From Agelas oroides (taxonomy: Eukaryota > Porifera > Demospongiae > Agelasida > Agelasidae), in the NCBI GenBank assembly GCA_949130485.1, contig OX422196.1:7717554-7781553 (forward strand): a stretch of DNA of 64,000 nucleotides. Reading direction: 5' to 3'. The position numbers and the translations under genes were made by a program. Position 1 is the stretch's first letter. Every line of letters begins with the position of its first letter. Of the stretch, positions 1 to 11,404 are shown one piece after another. Below the pieces are notes generated by a model that saw only the letters and a list, made by a program, of their open reading frames with translations, was not told the DNA's origin and made no database searches.

Positions 1-351
1 TTTCAAGTTGGGGTATGAAATATTACATAGTTGTATTTGTTGGAACACATCTTACAGGGGTCCACTTTTAATGTGGCTGGACAGCCCCGGGGGATCAACA
101 AAAAAGTTATGATGACAATGTCATTCCATAATGTGCTACAGTAGCCTCATTCCCAGGCTCCCCCACACCATGTTCGTATTCGGAGGTGGGAACGACACTA
201 GTTCAATACTCGGTTGCTGCTTTGACTGTCACTAGTCTGGCTCCCGGGCCCTACTCAGCCTTCCGTCGCTTGCTTTCGATTTTTTGTTTGCTTGGTGGTG
301 GCTGAGACCCAGATACGTACCTAAGACAGTGTTCCTCTCTTTTTCTTACAG
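1..351. other. Upstream region, first exon of the next gene not found
   Basis: No exon can be supported here. A hairpin-type repeat end lies near 148-200. The first exon of the multi-inhibitor gene, carrying its start codon, should end in phase 0 before 352, but no convincing ATG with such a donor was seen. It may lie left of the window. Confidence 0.4.
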
Positions 352-3300
352 CTTGCTGTCACCTTGTTGGGTAAGTTTGTTTTTTTTATTTCTACCACAT
401 TACATCACTTTCTAAGTATTTCATTGGATGAACAGTGGAGTATAATGGGTCATATACTCCTATTATGTAAAAATTGTTTGCACAAAACTTGCATGTTGTA
501 CCAGAATAGTTTACACAAAATTGAGTTATAGTTTACTGTCTCAATGTGGTATAACTACCTATACTCTGAGATATACTTTGCAAGACGGTTTGCCCTCGGC
601 TATGCCTTGGGTAAACCGTCTAGCGGAGTATATCTGTGTTTATACTCCTTGTATTGGTTAGCTAACCAAGTTGTAACCTCATTTAAGCCATTCTGCAGAC
701 ACTGCATGGGGACAAAGGTCTGGGAATGAGGACTAGTGATTACCGCCCCTTGCCTTGTGTTTCAAACCCTCTCTAGCACTGCTGTGTGCCGTCACTACCG
801 TGCACACATCACAAAGTAAGTGGTTCACGCACGTACACACGCACGCACGCACGCACGCACACACACAGACACATGCAGTCACATTCAAAGAGTGTTATAG
901 TCTCTTTTTGCAACTCCACTGCATAACAACAGCAAATGTTTAGCTAAGTAGTTCTATGGCATTTTAGCTCAGTAAAATCGCATACCCAGACCCCCCTCCA
1001 AAGGTTGAAGGGGGGTCTGGGTATGAGACTAGAGGTTCTGTAGTCTCGTACCCAGACCCCCCTCCAAAGGTTGAAGGGGGGTCTGGGTACGAGACTAGAG
1101 GTTCTGTAAGCAGTTGAGGCTTGCAATATTATACACTGATGCAACCACAAGCCGCTGCCCAGTGCCGTTTGGCTTTATAGTTTGCCTCTGTTGTTTCAAC
1201 AACACTGACCGTTTCCAGCAACCTAATCTACTGCTCCAATGGTCTTACAGGCACCTCGACCACTGCCCTGCCCCCAACTACTGCCCCGCCCACAACCACT
1301 GCCCCCACCAATGATGTATTGACCTGCACCTACAATGGGACGGAGTACCAGGCTGGAGACACTGTCTCAACTAATGGCTGTAACTGGTGGTAAGATAGCT
1401 GAGTCACACTCCCAGACTGCCTGTCTGGGAATGAGACCAATGTTACAGAGATTTTCAGGTTGTCCGGAAGATTTGAAATCCATTCACGCATGCATGAAAT
1501 TTTCAGTTTTTTAGCTATGCTGTGGACTCCACGACTGAAGTTACTCAAAGTGTAGTGTCTGTGAAACGACTAGAAGATTTTCTGGTTTGCATTGTAATCT
1601 TGTAGCCAGAACACCCAAAAACACCCGAAAACAGAAGATATTTTTGCACGAGTTTCAGTCGATTTCAAATTTTCATGGACAACAAATTTATCCTCAATGC
1701 TCTTGTAAAAGGAGTGTTCCCACTGCTTTGCTCTATGTGTCTTTTTTTCCAGCTGCAATAGAGGTAATTACAGTCACGTGAATGGAACTATGAAGCAGCT
1801 GCCTGTTCTCTTCCCTGCAGCATATGTTTTGTTTCGTATAAATACATGCACTCGTACTGGAACTGTCTCACACTGGACTGTCCTGACAATTGCACATACA
1901 AAGGGAGGGAGTACCAGCCTGGGTCCTCCTTCCCAGCTGGTGACGGCTGCAACTTCTGGTAAAGAAGTGTCTGACACAGTGTCTCACATCCCATGTGGAG
2001 TGTGAATTGAGTTGATTGATGAAGACGTATTTTATTTGTTATAGTTATTGCTATCATGGTGGTGATGTATCCTGTATCAACACGTGTCCTTCCAATGTGA
2101 CCTGTAGAAGTGGAGGGAGGGAGTACCACCATGGAGATGCCTTCACAGCTAGTGATGGATGCAATACCTGGTCTGTGACCTCTCTCCCTCCCTTCCTCCC
2201 TCCTCTCCCTCCATTCTCCCTCCCTTCTCCCTCCCTTCTCCCCTCCTCTCTCCCTCCCTTTCTCCTCTCTCCCTCCCTTTCTCCTCTCTCCCTCCCTTCT
2301 CCCCTCCTCTCTCCTCTCTCCCTCCCTTCTCCCCTCCTCTCTCCTCTCTCCCTCCCTTCTCCCCTCCTCTCTCCCTTCTCCCCTCCTCCTTCCTGCCATT
2401 TCTTTCTCCACCCATGCATCCCTCCCCCTCTCTCTCCTTTTCTTTCCTTTCTCCTTGTATAGTATCTGCACTTCTAATGGGGTAGTAGCCTGCACACTGG
2501 GAACCTGTCCACGTGAGTTGATGATTTCAGAATATGTTGATATACATATGCATTGTACTGTAGCACACCCAGCCTTGTTCCCAGGGGCCTCCCAAGTTTC
2601 TCGGTCACATTATGTTTTTTGTACATTATGCAACTGAATGCAAGCCTGGGAACAAGGCTATTCACCAAAAGTGAACCCACACCAGATCTCTTCTAGTAGA
2701 CTTCAGTTGCTTGCTCATTCTTTGATCTCATAGATACTCCGACCACAGCCCCTCCCTCAACAACTGCCCCTACCAATCGAACATGCATGTACGGAGGGAG
2801 GGAATACAGTCCCGGAGACAGTTTTCCAGCTACTGACGGTTGCAACACCTGGTAAGAGAGGGTCTGTTACCATGTCTCATTCCTAGACCACCCAGTATGG
2901 AATGAGGCAAAAACGATTTGTTGGATCAAGAGTTGATGGGTTATTGTGAGTGAAACTCTTATCTTCTTGCAGCACTTGCCGTGATGGTGGGGTAAGTTGC
3001 ACCGAGATAGGCTGTCCTTCCACTGCACCACCCGGCACCTCGACCACCTCTTCTTATACCATGCCACCAACTGTTGCAACTTCCTCCACCAGAACTCCTT
3101 CCACCACCACCTCCACCCCTCACACCCACCCCTCTACTCCTCCCACCGGAACCTCCACCCCTCACACCCATCCCTTTACTCCTCCCACCGGCACCTCTAC
3201 CCTTTATACCCACCCTTCCACTGGCACCTCCACCCCTCACACCCATCCCTCTACTCCTCCCACCGGCACCTCCACCCCTCACACCCATCCCTCTACTCCT

Positions 3301-4702
3301 CCCACCGGCACCTCTACCCTTTATGCCCACCCTTCCACTGGCACCTCCACCCCTCACACCCATCCCTCTACTCCTCCCACCAGCACCTCCACCCCTCACA
3401 CCCATCCCTCTACTCCTCCCACCGGCACCTCCACCCCTCACACCCGTCCCTCTACTCTTTCCACCGGCACCTCCACCCCTCACACCCGCCCCTCTACTCC
3501 TCCCACTGGCACCTCCACCACTCACACTCATCCCTCCTCCTCTCCCATTGGCACCTCCACCCCTCACACCCACCCCTCTACTCCTCCCACTGGCACCTCC
3601 ACCCCTCACACTCATCCCTCCACCCCTCCCCCTGGTATGTGGACAGTACAGTCAGCCCTAGTATAGCTTCAGAGAGAGAGAGCTACGTACGTACATATTT
3701 GGATGCAGGGGGAGTGTAGTGAAACAACGTCTTAGGTGGGTATGATTTCAATATACATACCATGTTTGGCATAATTAACTCAAGTTGTCATCTGCTAATG
3801 GTAGTCATCACTATGAATGTCGACACTTGCATACCACACGCCCGGTGCAGAAAACTAGGCAGGGCCTGGGAACAGGCTGACTAGCACCTCATGGATAAGA
3901 TCAGCCACCTGCCTCTCTTGCAATAGATAGCAGTCCCCATCGCCTGATGACCCCAGTGTAGCTGATGAGGCCTGGTATTGACCAAAATGTGTCCTGGCTT
4001 GTAAAACATCTATGCCTGCCATTTCTCACTGAGATGTAGTTCATTGATAGTTCGTTGCTACTCTGTAAATATTATTAAGTTGGCAACTTTATTCTCAACA
4101 CTAAATAACAGTAGAGTGATTTTCACAAACTTTTCCAGACTTGCTTCCATTGTGGAAACAACTTTTTTATCTTGCAATAACAAGCGATGATGTCAGTTAT
4201 TTAGTTAACAACTGTCCCACGTCCTCTGGTGGTTAGACACAAGCTATTGATGGTGGGCGTGTCTGTTGCTTTCCAGTCTACCCCCAGCGATCTCTGTACC
4301 CCACTTGTCCCAACGTGGAGCCGGGCTCAGTTGGTACCTGTCTCCAGGGCTGTTCCAGCGACTCCGACTGTACCAATGGCCGAAAATGTTGCTCCAATGG
4401 TTGTGGCCGCACCTGTACACAGCCGGCCCTTGTTCCCTATTACAACGTGTCAACCCAGCAGTGTTTACACATTCAAGCACAGTTCAATGCAACCGGGAGG
4501 CCACTGCTGGGTGCCTACATCCCACAGTGTGACAGTGATGGTCATTACTCCCCTGTGCAGTGTCACGAAGGGTACTGCTGGTGTGTACACACACAGACAG
4601 GTCTGCCTCTCTCCAGCTTCTATGGGAGAGGAGACCGACCAAGATGTACAAGTGAGTGCGATACAGGCATGAGCAATTAGTGGACGCTAGTTTATGAGGG
4701 CC

Positions 4703-4748
<46 letters not shown>

Positions 4749-7700
4749 TGCACCTCCAGTGGACGCGCCTACTATCCCGGGCAGTCTTTCCCTTCCAGTG
4801 ATGGATGCAACCAGTGGTAAGCAATCCTGGACAGCACATCATGTGATGTGATGTCATGTGATGTCATGTGTTGTCATGTGTTGTCCTGTGATGTCATGTG
4901 ATGTCCTGGACAGCACTAGTATGGCATTATTGTAATGTCATGCGTATGATGCAAAGTTACCTCCCTTCTCTCCCCTCCCTCCAGCACATGCACTGAAACT
5001 GGTGTGGCAGCGTGCACAGAGAGGGCGTGTCTGGACATCTGCAGCCTCCCCCCTGAGACTGGACCCTGCAGAGCCGCCATTCCTGCCTACCACTATGACT
5101 CCTCGAGTGGTACATGTCGGCAGTTCACTTATGGTGGGTGTGGGGGCAACCAGAATAAGTTTGCCTCCGTCAGAGACTGTCTGCGTCGCTGCAGTCCACA
5201 AAGTGAGTGTGTGTGTGTGTGTGTGTGTGTGCGTGTGCGTGCGTGCGTGCGTGCGTGCGTGCGTTAGAAGCTTCCACTTCTTGTCCACCCAGGTCGCTGC
5301 CTGCTCGACCCTGATTCTGGCCCCTGTGAGGCCTATTTTCCCTCTTATTTCTACAACTCCACTTCTGGCCAGTGTGAAAGGTTTGTATATGGTGGTTGCC
5401 AAGGAAATGAGAACAGATTCTCCAGTGGACCGGAATGCCTGAGGATGTGTGACCCAGACAGTAAGTGCTGTGAAGCTACGTAGATGTAGCACACTTGACA
5501 GTTTGTGGCAACAATAGACCATTATTTCTTAGACGTGGGAGCAACTGATTCTACAGGACGACTTGATTGTTGGGTAAGTAGGTCATAATCCTCCTCCTCT
5601 CCCCCCCCTTCTTCCCTCTTTCCCCTTCTTCTTCCCCCAGTGCAATGCAGGTCAAACCAGTTCCGCTGCAACAATGGAACGTGTATCCCCCGGTCGTGGC
5701 GGTGTGACATCCTGGAGGACTGTGCTAATGGAGAGGATGAGAGGAACTGTGACACAACAGGTTAGGGTTATCCTTTGGCAACACTCTCTCTTTTATACTT
5801 TAACTAGCTTCCATGCTACCCCTCCCTCCCTCCCTCCCTCCCTCACTTCCCTCCCTCACTTCCCTCCCTCCCTTCCCTCCCTCCCTCCCTCATAACTTCA
5901 CCACCTTTTCATCTCTTCACTACCAATCCACCAACAATCCTGTCCTCCAATCAACCAGCTGATATATATTCTGTTACCTAGGCAACATGTACAATGGTGT
6001 TGCCTGTACACGTTGCCTAGGTAATGGATACTTCGATCAATCAATCTTTCATCTCAATGTTGTTTGAAATCTTTATCTCAGGGTGTACTGTCGGTGGGCA
6101 AACATATCGTGTTGGAGAGAGCTACACTGCTGAAGATGGCTGCAACACCTGGTGTGTGCCATGTTCCTAGCTCTCTCGTTTCTTAGACCCCTTCATTGCT
6201 ACTTGATTTACAGCTGCCTCATTTCCCCATCTCTCTAGTGTCTGTACCAGAAATGGATCCATCTGTACTCGCACTGCCTGTGCACCAAGTAAGCAACTGA
6301 TCAGCTTGGCAAAATGTGATTGTGCACCAGAAAGTTAGTGGATGAAAGTTGATGCATACATCGCTCTTCCTCCTGCTCTCCCCCCTCACACACTGTCCAC
6401 AGCTCCTTGCACACTTGGAGGCACTCAAATCGCCCACAATGGTGTGTACGAAGATGACTGCAGCCGATGGTAAGCTAACTCCTGTACCTCTGTCTGACCC
6501 TCATGTTGCTGCTTGCACCCACCACAGCTCATGTCGGAGTGGAGAGCTCAGCTGCAGCCGAAAATCCTGCCCCATGACCCAGCCCCTCACCTCAGTGTAT
6601 GTTCACCTGTGTACACAAGGTACTGTAATTTGAAGCTTCAAGTTAATTTTCCTCATTCCTCACAGGACTAAAGCAAACATGACATTCCGTGGTGACTTTG
6701 ACATGATTGTGCAAGCAGAAGGAGGGCTGGAGGAATTCAAACGGTGAGAAGAGCAGGGTTCAACTGGAGTACACAACTAGACTACGTTGTCAGAATCTTG
6801 CTATCACATTGCAGAAAAGATAACAAGTATACAACTGAGTTAAAGAAGTATAGCATCCTTTGAAAAGGGTGCCAGTACAACAGACTAGTAATTAAAATAG
6901 CTCAAATTAAGAGACGTGTGTCCCAACAGTTAAGCCATGAAGTCTTAGAAAGATCATCAATTCAACACCCCCTCCCCCCCCCCACCCACCCCTCCTTCCC
7001 CCCCTTGATAGGTGCTTAGCATTGTATTTAAAGTCACTATCATTTCACATGCCTACAGTGAGGTGAAACGAACAATGATTACCAAGTACGGGGACTCCAT
7101 GGGACTCACACAGTCTCAGCTCACAAATGTTGAGGTACACAGAATTTAGTTATCTTTACGTGAACGTGAACATCAGTTGTCCTTGTGCTAGTGGTTAGCA
7201 TGTGTGTGTTCCCCGTCTGTGTTCTTGTTGCTAGGTGATGCGTGGCAGTGTGATTGTTATAGTGGACATCTCAGGCTCTGGGGACGAGATCACTGGAGCC
7301 AACCTCACCCTCCTCATCACGCGACTGCAGCATGACGTAAGCACCTCTATCAGTAACAAGACAACAGTCTCCGGGAGTGTAGGTACCATAAGAGGGATCC
7401 AATATCTGTACATGCAAGTTTCATGGCTCTCCTCCCCTCCTCACCCTTGCAGTATGAGTCGGGAACTTTGATCATTCGCTACAACAATGCAGTACTGGTT
7501 CCCTCCGGCCAGTTCAGCACTAGCACCGTTACCATGCCAACCACCATGCCAACTGTCGAACTGTTATGGTGGCACATCCTCCTCATCGCTGTGGCTGCAG
7601 TAGCTGTTGCTGTAGCCGTCTTGGCTATCATCTGCGTAAGTTACCAGCAATCCTTCAAGTAGCTACCATTATGAAAACGCTGTTGCTGCTTTAGTGTTGT

Positions 7701-7988
7701 TGCTGGGGTGTTTTACAATATGGTACTAACACCAGTTTTTCTCTCTTCCCTCAGGTTGGTGTGGTGTGTGTGCTCAGGAGAGCCAAATCAACTGGTTTTA
7801 TCAGCCTTACCACATCTGAGGCACCGGTAGGTAGGATGGCGTGTATATGGATTGTCACTGAAAGCTTCTGACACTCAACGTCGATCTTGTTCACTTTACA
7901 GAACGACTACGAGGTGTATTACAAGAGTGGAGAGGAGAACATTGACATGAAGGCCCTGGATGACAGCACCAATCCCCTGAAGGCTTGA
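352..7988 (+). CDS. Membrane-anchored multi-module protease-inhibitor-like protein (5' end incomplete)
   Basis: Exons: 352-370, 777-815, 1251-1389, 1821-1958, 2045-2170, 2463-2512, 2734-2851, 2973-3634, 4277-4651, 4747-4816, 4985-5202, 5293-5460, 5641-5760, 6082-6151, 6239-6288, 6403-6469, 6528-6596, 6666-6743, 7059-7134, 7235-7336, 7453-7635, 7755-7826, 7902-7988. All phases join, giving 1031 residues. Order: hydrophobic signal-peptide core ([13 protein letters not shown]), Thr/Pro linker, four six-Cys repeats (C-x~17-C-N-x-C-x-C..G..C-T-x3-C, Pacifastin or VWC type), Thr/Pro/His stalk, WAP, thyroglobulin-1 with CWCV, a fifth six-Cys repeat, Kunitz-1 (P1 Arg), Kunitz-2 (P1 Glu), LDLa, two more six-Cys repeats, SEA-like region containing GSVIV, one membrane helix (7453-7635) and a 50-60 residue tail. 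Probably a type I surface protein restraining proteases; that function is inferred from the domains. A candidate exon at 5533-5573 breaks frame and was left out. Confidence 0.8.
960..1100. repeat. Two tandem hairpin MITE copies in an intron
   Basis: Two near-identical palindromes of about 60 bp (about 978-1035 and 1040-1098) share the core cccagacccccctcc and its inverse, flanked by the repeated word agaggttctgta. They are variants of the TAGCCTCGTTCCCAGGC-ended family. Confidence 0.75.
3009..3634 (+). repeat. Coding 42-bp minisatellite encoding a Thr/Pro/Ser/His stalk
   Basis: Roughly a dozen copies of a 42-bp unit, with shorter 30-bp variants, encode a 14-residue repeat of the form [14 protein letters not shown] in the frame set by the exon at 2973. 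Because the units are multiples of three and lack stops, all three forward frames stay open. Only the Thr/Pro/His frame joins in phase to the six-Cys repeat before it and the WAP exon after it. It probably forms an extended, O-glycosylated stalk. Confidence 0.8.
3957..4060. repeat. Dispersed repeat related to 19911-20020
   Basis: The words agctgatgagg, ggtattg.ccaaaa and gagatgtgg/gagatgtag ttc occur in the same order here and at 19911-20020, so the two are diverged copies of one interspersed repeat. This copy sits in the intron after the Thr/Pro/His exon. No terminal repeats were identified. Confidence 0.5.
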
Positions 7989-9080
7989 CAAATTGGAAGC
8001 TTGCAACAACTTTTTCTGTTATATTAATTTTTATTTATGTGTGCAAAGTCAAGGTTGCTGTATCAGCTTCGTTCTGTGTGTTGTTCTGCTAATGTCTATC
8101 TATATAATTATTGTCTATTAATTAATTAATGATTAATGATCAAATTATAATTATTTGACGCAATTATAGAATAATATAGTGTTGAATCTTTGATTTGCAT
8201 GTGTATGGAAAAGCATATATGATCCTTGTGTAACTTGTATGTATTCCTATACAGCTAGCTAGCTACCGTAATGCATGTAATTTTAAAACTAAAATTAATG
8301 CTACCTTGGTCCACTAATTATAAACTACAATTAAAATCACCGAAATAATAGTTAACTGCAGCTAAAACTACCAACACTAACTCTTTTTAGATTTAGTTAT
8401 TAAAACTACAACTAAACTAACAATAATTGAATGTGTAGCCTATAGCCAATTAAACAAGAACTAAACTATAATACTAGTCCGAGAACTAAGCAAAAACAAT
8501 TCACTGCAAACAGGAATATTGTCAGGGCATACAGCTTTATTCCGCGCAACATTGTGTATCACATGTTGTGCGCTAGTGACCCATATGTACCATTGTTATA
8601 ATACAAAACCTGGCTGTTGCCTAGTTACTAACTTCTATTGTTCTCTGGCAATGAGAAATGGTAGGCCACAAAAGCTAAAGCTGATGTTTTACCTGAATAC
8701 GACAGTCGTAGTTTTGTCTGTCTGCTCATGTTGGCAGCCAAACTGGTTCTTAGACAATAATCTCTTTAGCAAAGACCATACAATGATTGTACACACATAG
8801 GGGATGGAATTCTCAATATAGGCACCAGTCTTCTTGGGTTCTTTGATCCATATTTCTGAAGCTACAGTGCTGTAGCTTCAGAAATATTGCCTTGACCCAA
8901 GCTCTTAGCTGGGAGAATCTATAGGTACAAGGCTGTTTCAGATTAGCACCATGTCACGGGATATACATACAACCACACTTCACATCATGATATCTGATGC
9001 ACGTAAGAAAGATAATTCAATGTAGAGTAATGCATGCAAATGCACACAAGCTAGAGCTGCAGGCAGTGCTACAGAATGAA
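7989..9080. other. Convergent intergenic region with two MITE relics
   Basis: Lies between the 3' ends of the multi-inhibitor gene (+) and ADPGK (-). It is A/T-rich. About 8270-8480 is a diverged reverse-oriented copy of the actaaaa-rich element at 21178-21470. About 8810-8935 holds a hairpin whose centre is a perfect 17-bp inverted repeat (around 8848-8884). I see no gene in it. Confidence 0.6.
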
Positions 9081-10320
9081 CTAAAGCTGCAGTACCAGTC
9101 CTGCAGCAGAGATGTTGTCTCCCCCACCAGCAGTTTGATGAACCAGCGTGCACACAAGGTTAGGGGCCACACAGATCTTGACTGAAGTCTCACTCCAACA
9201 AGACACAGGTGCAGAGTCAATGAGGGGCATCCGGTGACTGCCCGGCTCCTGACTCACCAGGAAGGAATCGTCCATGATCAACTTTGCATTCTGTGTGTTA
9301 ACTGACTTTGAAGCACACACATGCCTAGTGGCAGTCAGGGATGCCTTAGCAACTGCTCCATGAATGTTTTTCCAATCTGAGTGCTTGCTGACTAGAATGG
9401 CTTGATAAGCAAGGGTGTGCACATGGATTCTGCTCAACGGTCGTTCACCAGCATGCTTGGGAGTTCTCAGGTGGTTAGACAAGACTCTAATCTGGTCTAA
9501 AGTGGTCGCAACACGAGGGTATGGATCTGTGACAAATGTGATGTTGCCATGTTGGATCATACTACATATATTGGCCAGCTCTTGTTCATTCATCCCAAGG
9601 GAGTCGGCATAAGGTAGCACATAGGTCATTAGATCTTGGAAGAATCTTTCTTCTGTAAAAGAGGCCATTTCAAAGTGGATTTTTGTGGATTTTGGAAGCA
9701 AAATTAACAATTGCTGCAGTTTTTCTAGTTTCTCAGTCCTCAGTTTTAGGTCCAGTGGAAAGTTGTCAAGCATCTGCAAGCCTCCTACCACAACCAATGA
9801 TGGATCATACAACTGGAGAGCATCAAGAAATGGATCCAGTGATTCTAGCATCATATTAGATTGGTCATTGTGGATGATGTATCGATTAGCACGGGGTGAA
9901 GTAAAAGGGCCCCAGGTACTACCCAAGTCATACTCCAGAATCAGGTGAACATCATCCCTTGCACCTCTTGAAGCAAGTCCGGAGACTTGGATGGACTTAT
10001 GCAAACGACGAATGGCTGATTGCTTCATGACTGCCCCCAGGAGTACCTGCCATCCCTCCAGTGCAAATCTGTCAGCCATGACAGGTGCATTTCCACCAAT
10101 AGAATATCTTGTGCCATTGATACTTCTAGCAGTTGTCACACACTGGTCAAAAAGTGTTACATTACTAACATATCTCCTGTAAGGAGGATAGGTAGGTAGG
10201 TGGGTAGGTAGGTGGGTAGGTAGGTGGGTAGGTAGGTGGGTAGGTAGGTGGGTAGGTAGGTGGGTAGGTAGGTGGGTAGGTAGGTGGGTAGGTAGGTAGA
10301 TAGGTAGATAGATAGGTAGG

Positions 10321-10392
<72 letters not shown>

Positions 10393-10448
10393 CAGATAGA
10401 CGGACAGACAGACGGACAGGCGGGCGGGCAGGCGGGCGGGCAGGCGGG

Positions 10449-10483
<35 letters not shown>

Positions 10484-11074
10484 ACAGATAGAAAGATGGA
10501 TAGATAAGATAGTTAATTTGAAGCAGGAATGCTGCATGTCCAAGTTGTAGGGTTATATATGCAGAAATATAAAATGGAACACAAGTGGGACCAGTTGGAA
10601 TACACGGCACTGGAAATTCGGGTTAGTTAGTGCACAGGGTTGGGTAAGGATCAGGGCTGGGAAATGTGGACAGGGTTTCCGGTGCCGTATATTCCAACTG
10701 ATCCCAGAAGTGAAGAATGGGTATAGTCACTGTGCAGTCACGACAGAGAAATCTTACTCTGCAGCTGCCCCATATTCAAAATGATAGGCAAAGCTCTCAG
10801 CTAGGCCAGCCATGGAAGCCACTACATCCTGGTGGCTTGGCATCTCAGGTGGACTAAGTCCTAATGCCTCTAACACTGCGAGCCCATCGGCAAACACATC
10901 CTCACAAGATCCAAATCCTACAGCAACCTTGTTTCGATGGTCCACCCGACGAAAACCTTCCTCCCTCAGAAGGCCGCGCAATATTCTCTCCAAGTTGGCA
11001 TCTTGGATCTTTTTACGGGCGGGTATGTAGACCAGAAACAGGAGCAATAGAGAAAGAAGGAATCTGGACTCCAT
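9081..11074 (-). CDS. ADPGK: ADP-dependent glucokinase
   Basis: Two coding exons: 10758-11074 and 9081-10176, joining in phase to give 470 residues, close to the usual length of animal ADPGK. The family enzyme phosphorylates glucose using ADP as donor, making glucose-6-phosphate and AMP, typically at the ER. Seen here: an N-terminal hydrophobic signal segment (residues about 5-18), GFGSCEDVFADG near residue 50, GGNAPVMADR, the HNDQSN and GGLQML segments, LGMNEQEL, and a C-terminal GGGDNISAAG containing the catalytic Asp position of ribokinase-fold kinases. The ATG at 11074 was chosen because it opens the hydrophobic segment. The single intron is mostly a tetranucleotide array that reads open in frame with exon 2; it is not coding. 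The gene is head-to-head with the small PY-rich gene. Confidence 0.93.
10181..10495. repeat. Compound tetranucleotide array (GGTA/GATA/GACA/GGCA) in the ADPGK intron
   Basis: About 310 bp of tetranucleotide units shift type along the array. It starts within about 8 bp of the exon 2 acceptor on the minus strand, where the CCTA strand forms the pyrimidine tract. Four-base units leave all frames open, which creates a false 150-residue extension of exon 2. Confidence 0.95.
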
Positions 11075-11404
11075 AGTTGCAGCGTAAACAATTCTACGTT
11101 CTCGTTCCCAGACGTCTTTGTGTCTGAGTTTTGGAACGAGACTCAGAACTAAATTCATAATCGCATCACGATATAGCCGCAAATCAACGGGCGGGTGACT
11201 TGTCAATCCACAGTGTTTCAAAGGTGAAGTGTTTCTGCATTCAGAATTCAATAGCCATTACCTGGTTTGGGACGACATTAGACAAAACTTGCGCTAGCAA
11301 GACGGAAACACGGAAGCGTGTTTGTGTCTTTTCCTGTTAACGCATCAGGTTTGTACGCGGACTTATCTGTATCTCCCTCAAAAACAGCGGTAGCAGCAGT
11401 CAAA
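11075..11404. promoter_or_regulatory. Bidirectional promoter region, ADPGK (-) / PY-rich protein (+)
   Basis: Only 330 bp separate the two divergent start codons, so both promoters and 5' UTRs must lie here. I did not recognise specific factor sites. The call rests on gene arrangement alone. Confidence 0.55.

Noticed and set aside
1753..1763. An 11-base microexon and an apparent one-base frameshift in the first six-Cys repeat
   Set aside because: Starting the next exon at 1821 gives a continuous frame with the expected C-x-C and C-x4-C, so neither is needed.
2016..2495. Ser/Pro/Leu-rich forward and Arg/Gly/Glu-rich reverse frames
   Set aside because: Both read a pyrimidine-rich CCCT/CTTCTC tract in an intron. 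Only 2045-2170 and 2463-2512 are coding.
2959..3719. Alternative frames (His/Ser/Leu-rich, or Gly/Arg-rich on the reverse strand) across the Thr/Pro/His exon
   Set aside because: The 42- and 30-bp units leave every frame open; only one joins in phase to neighbouring Cys modules.
5533..5573. Candidate exon between Kunitz-2 and LDLa
   Set aside because: It leaves the LDLa exon out of frame, while joining 5460 to 5641 keeps the frame.
10177..10610. N-terminal extension of the ADPGK second exon with YLSI/YLPT repeats
   Set aside because: It is a tetranucleotide array preceded by the acceptor cttacag at 10177-10183. Exon 1 joins in phase to GAGATATG and restores the family sequence.
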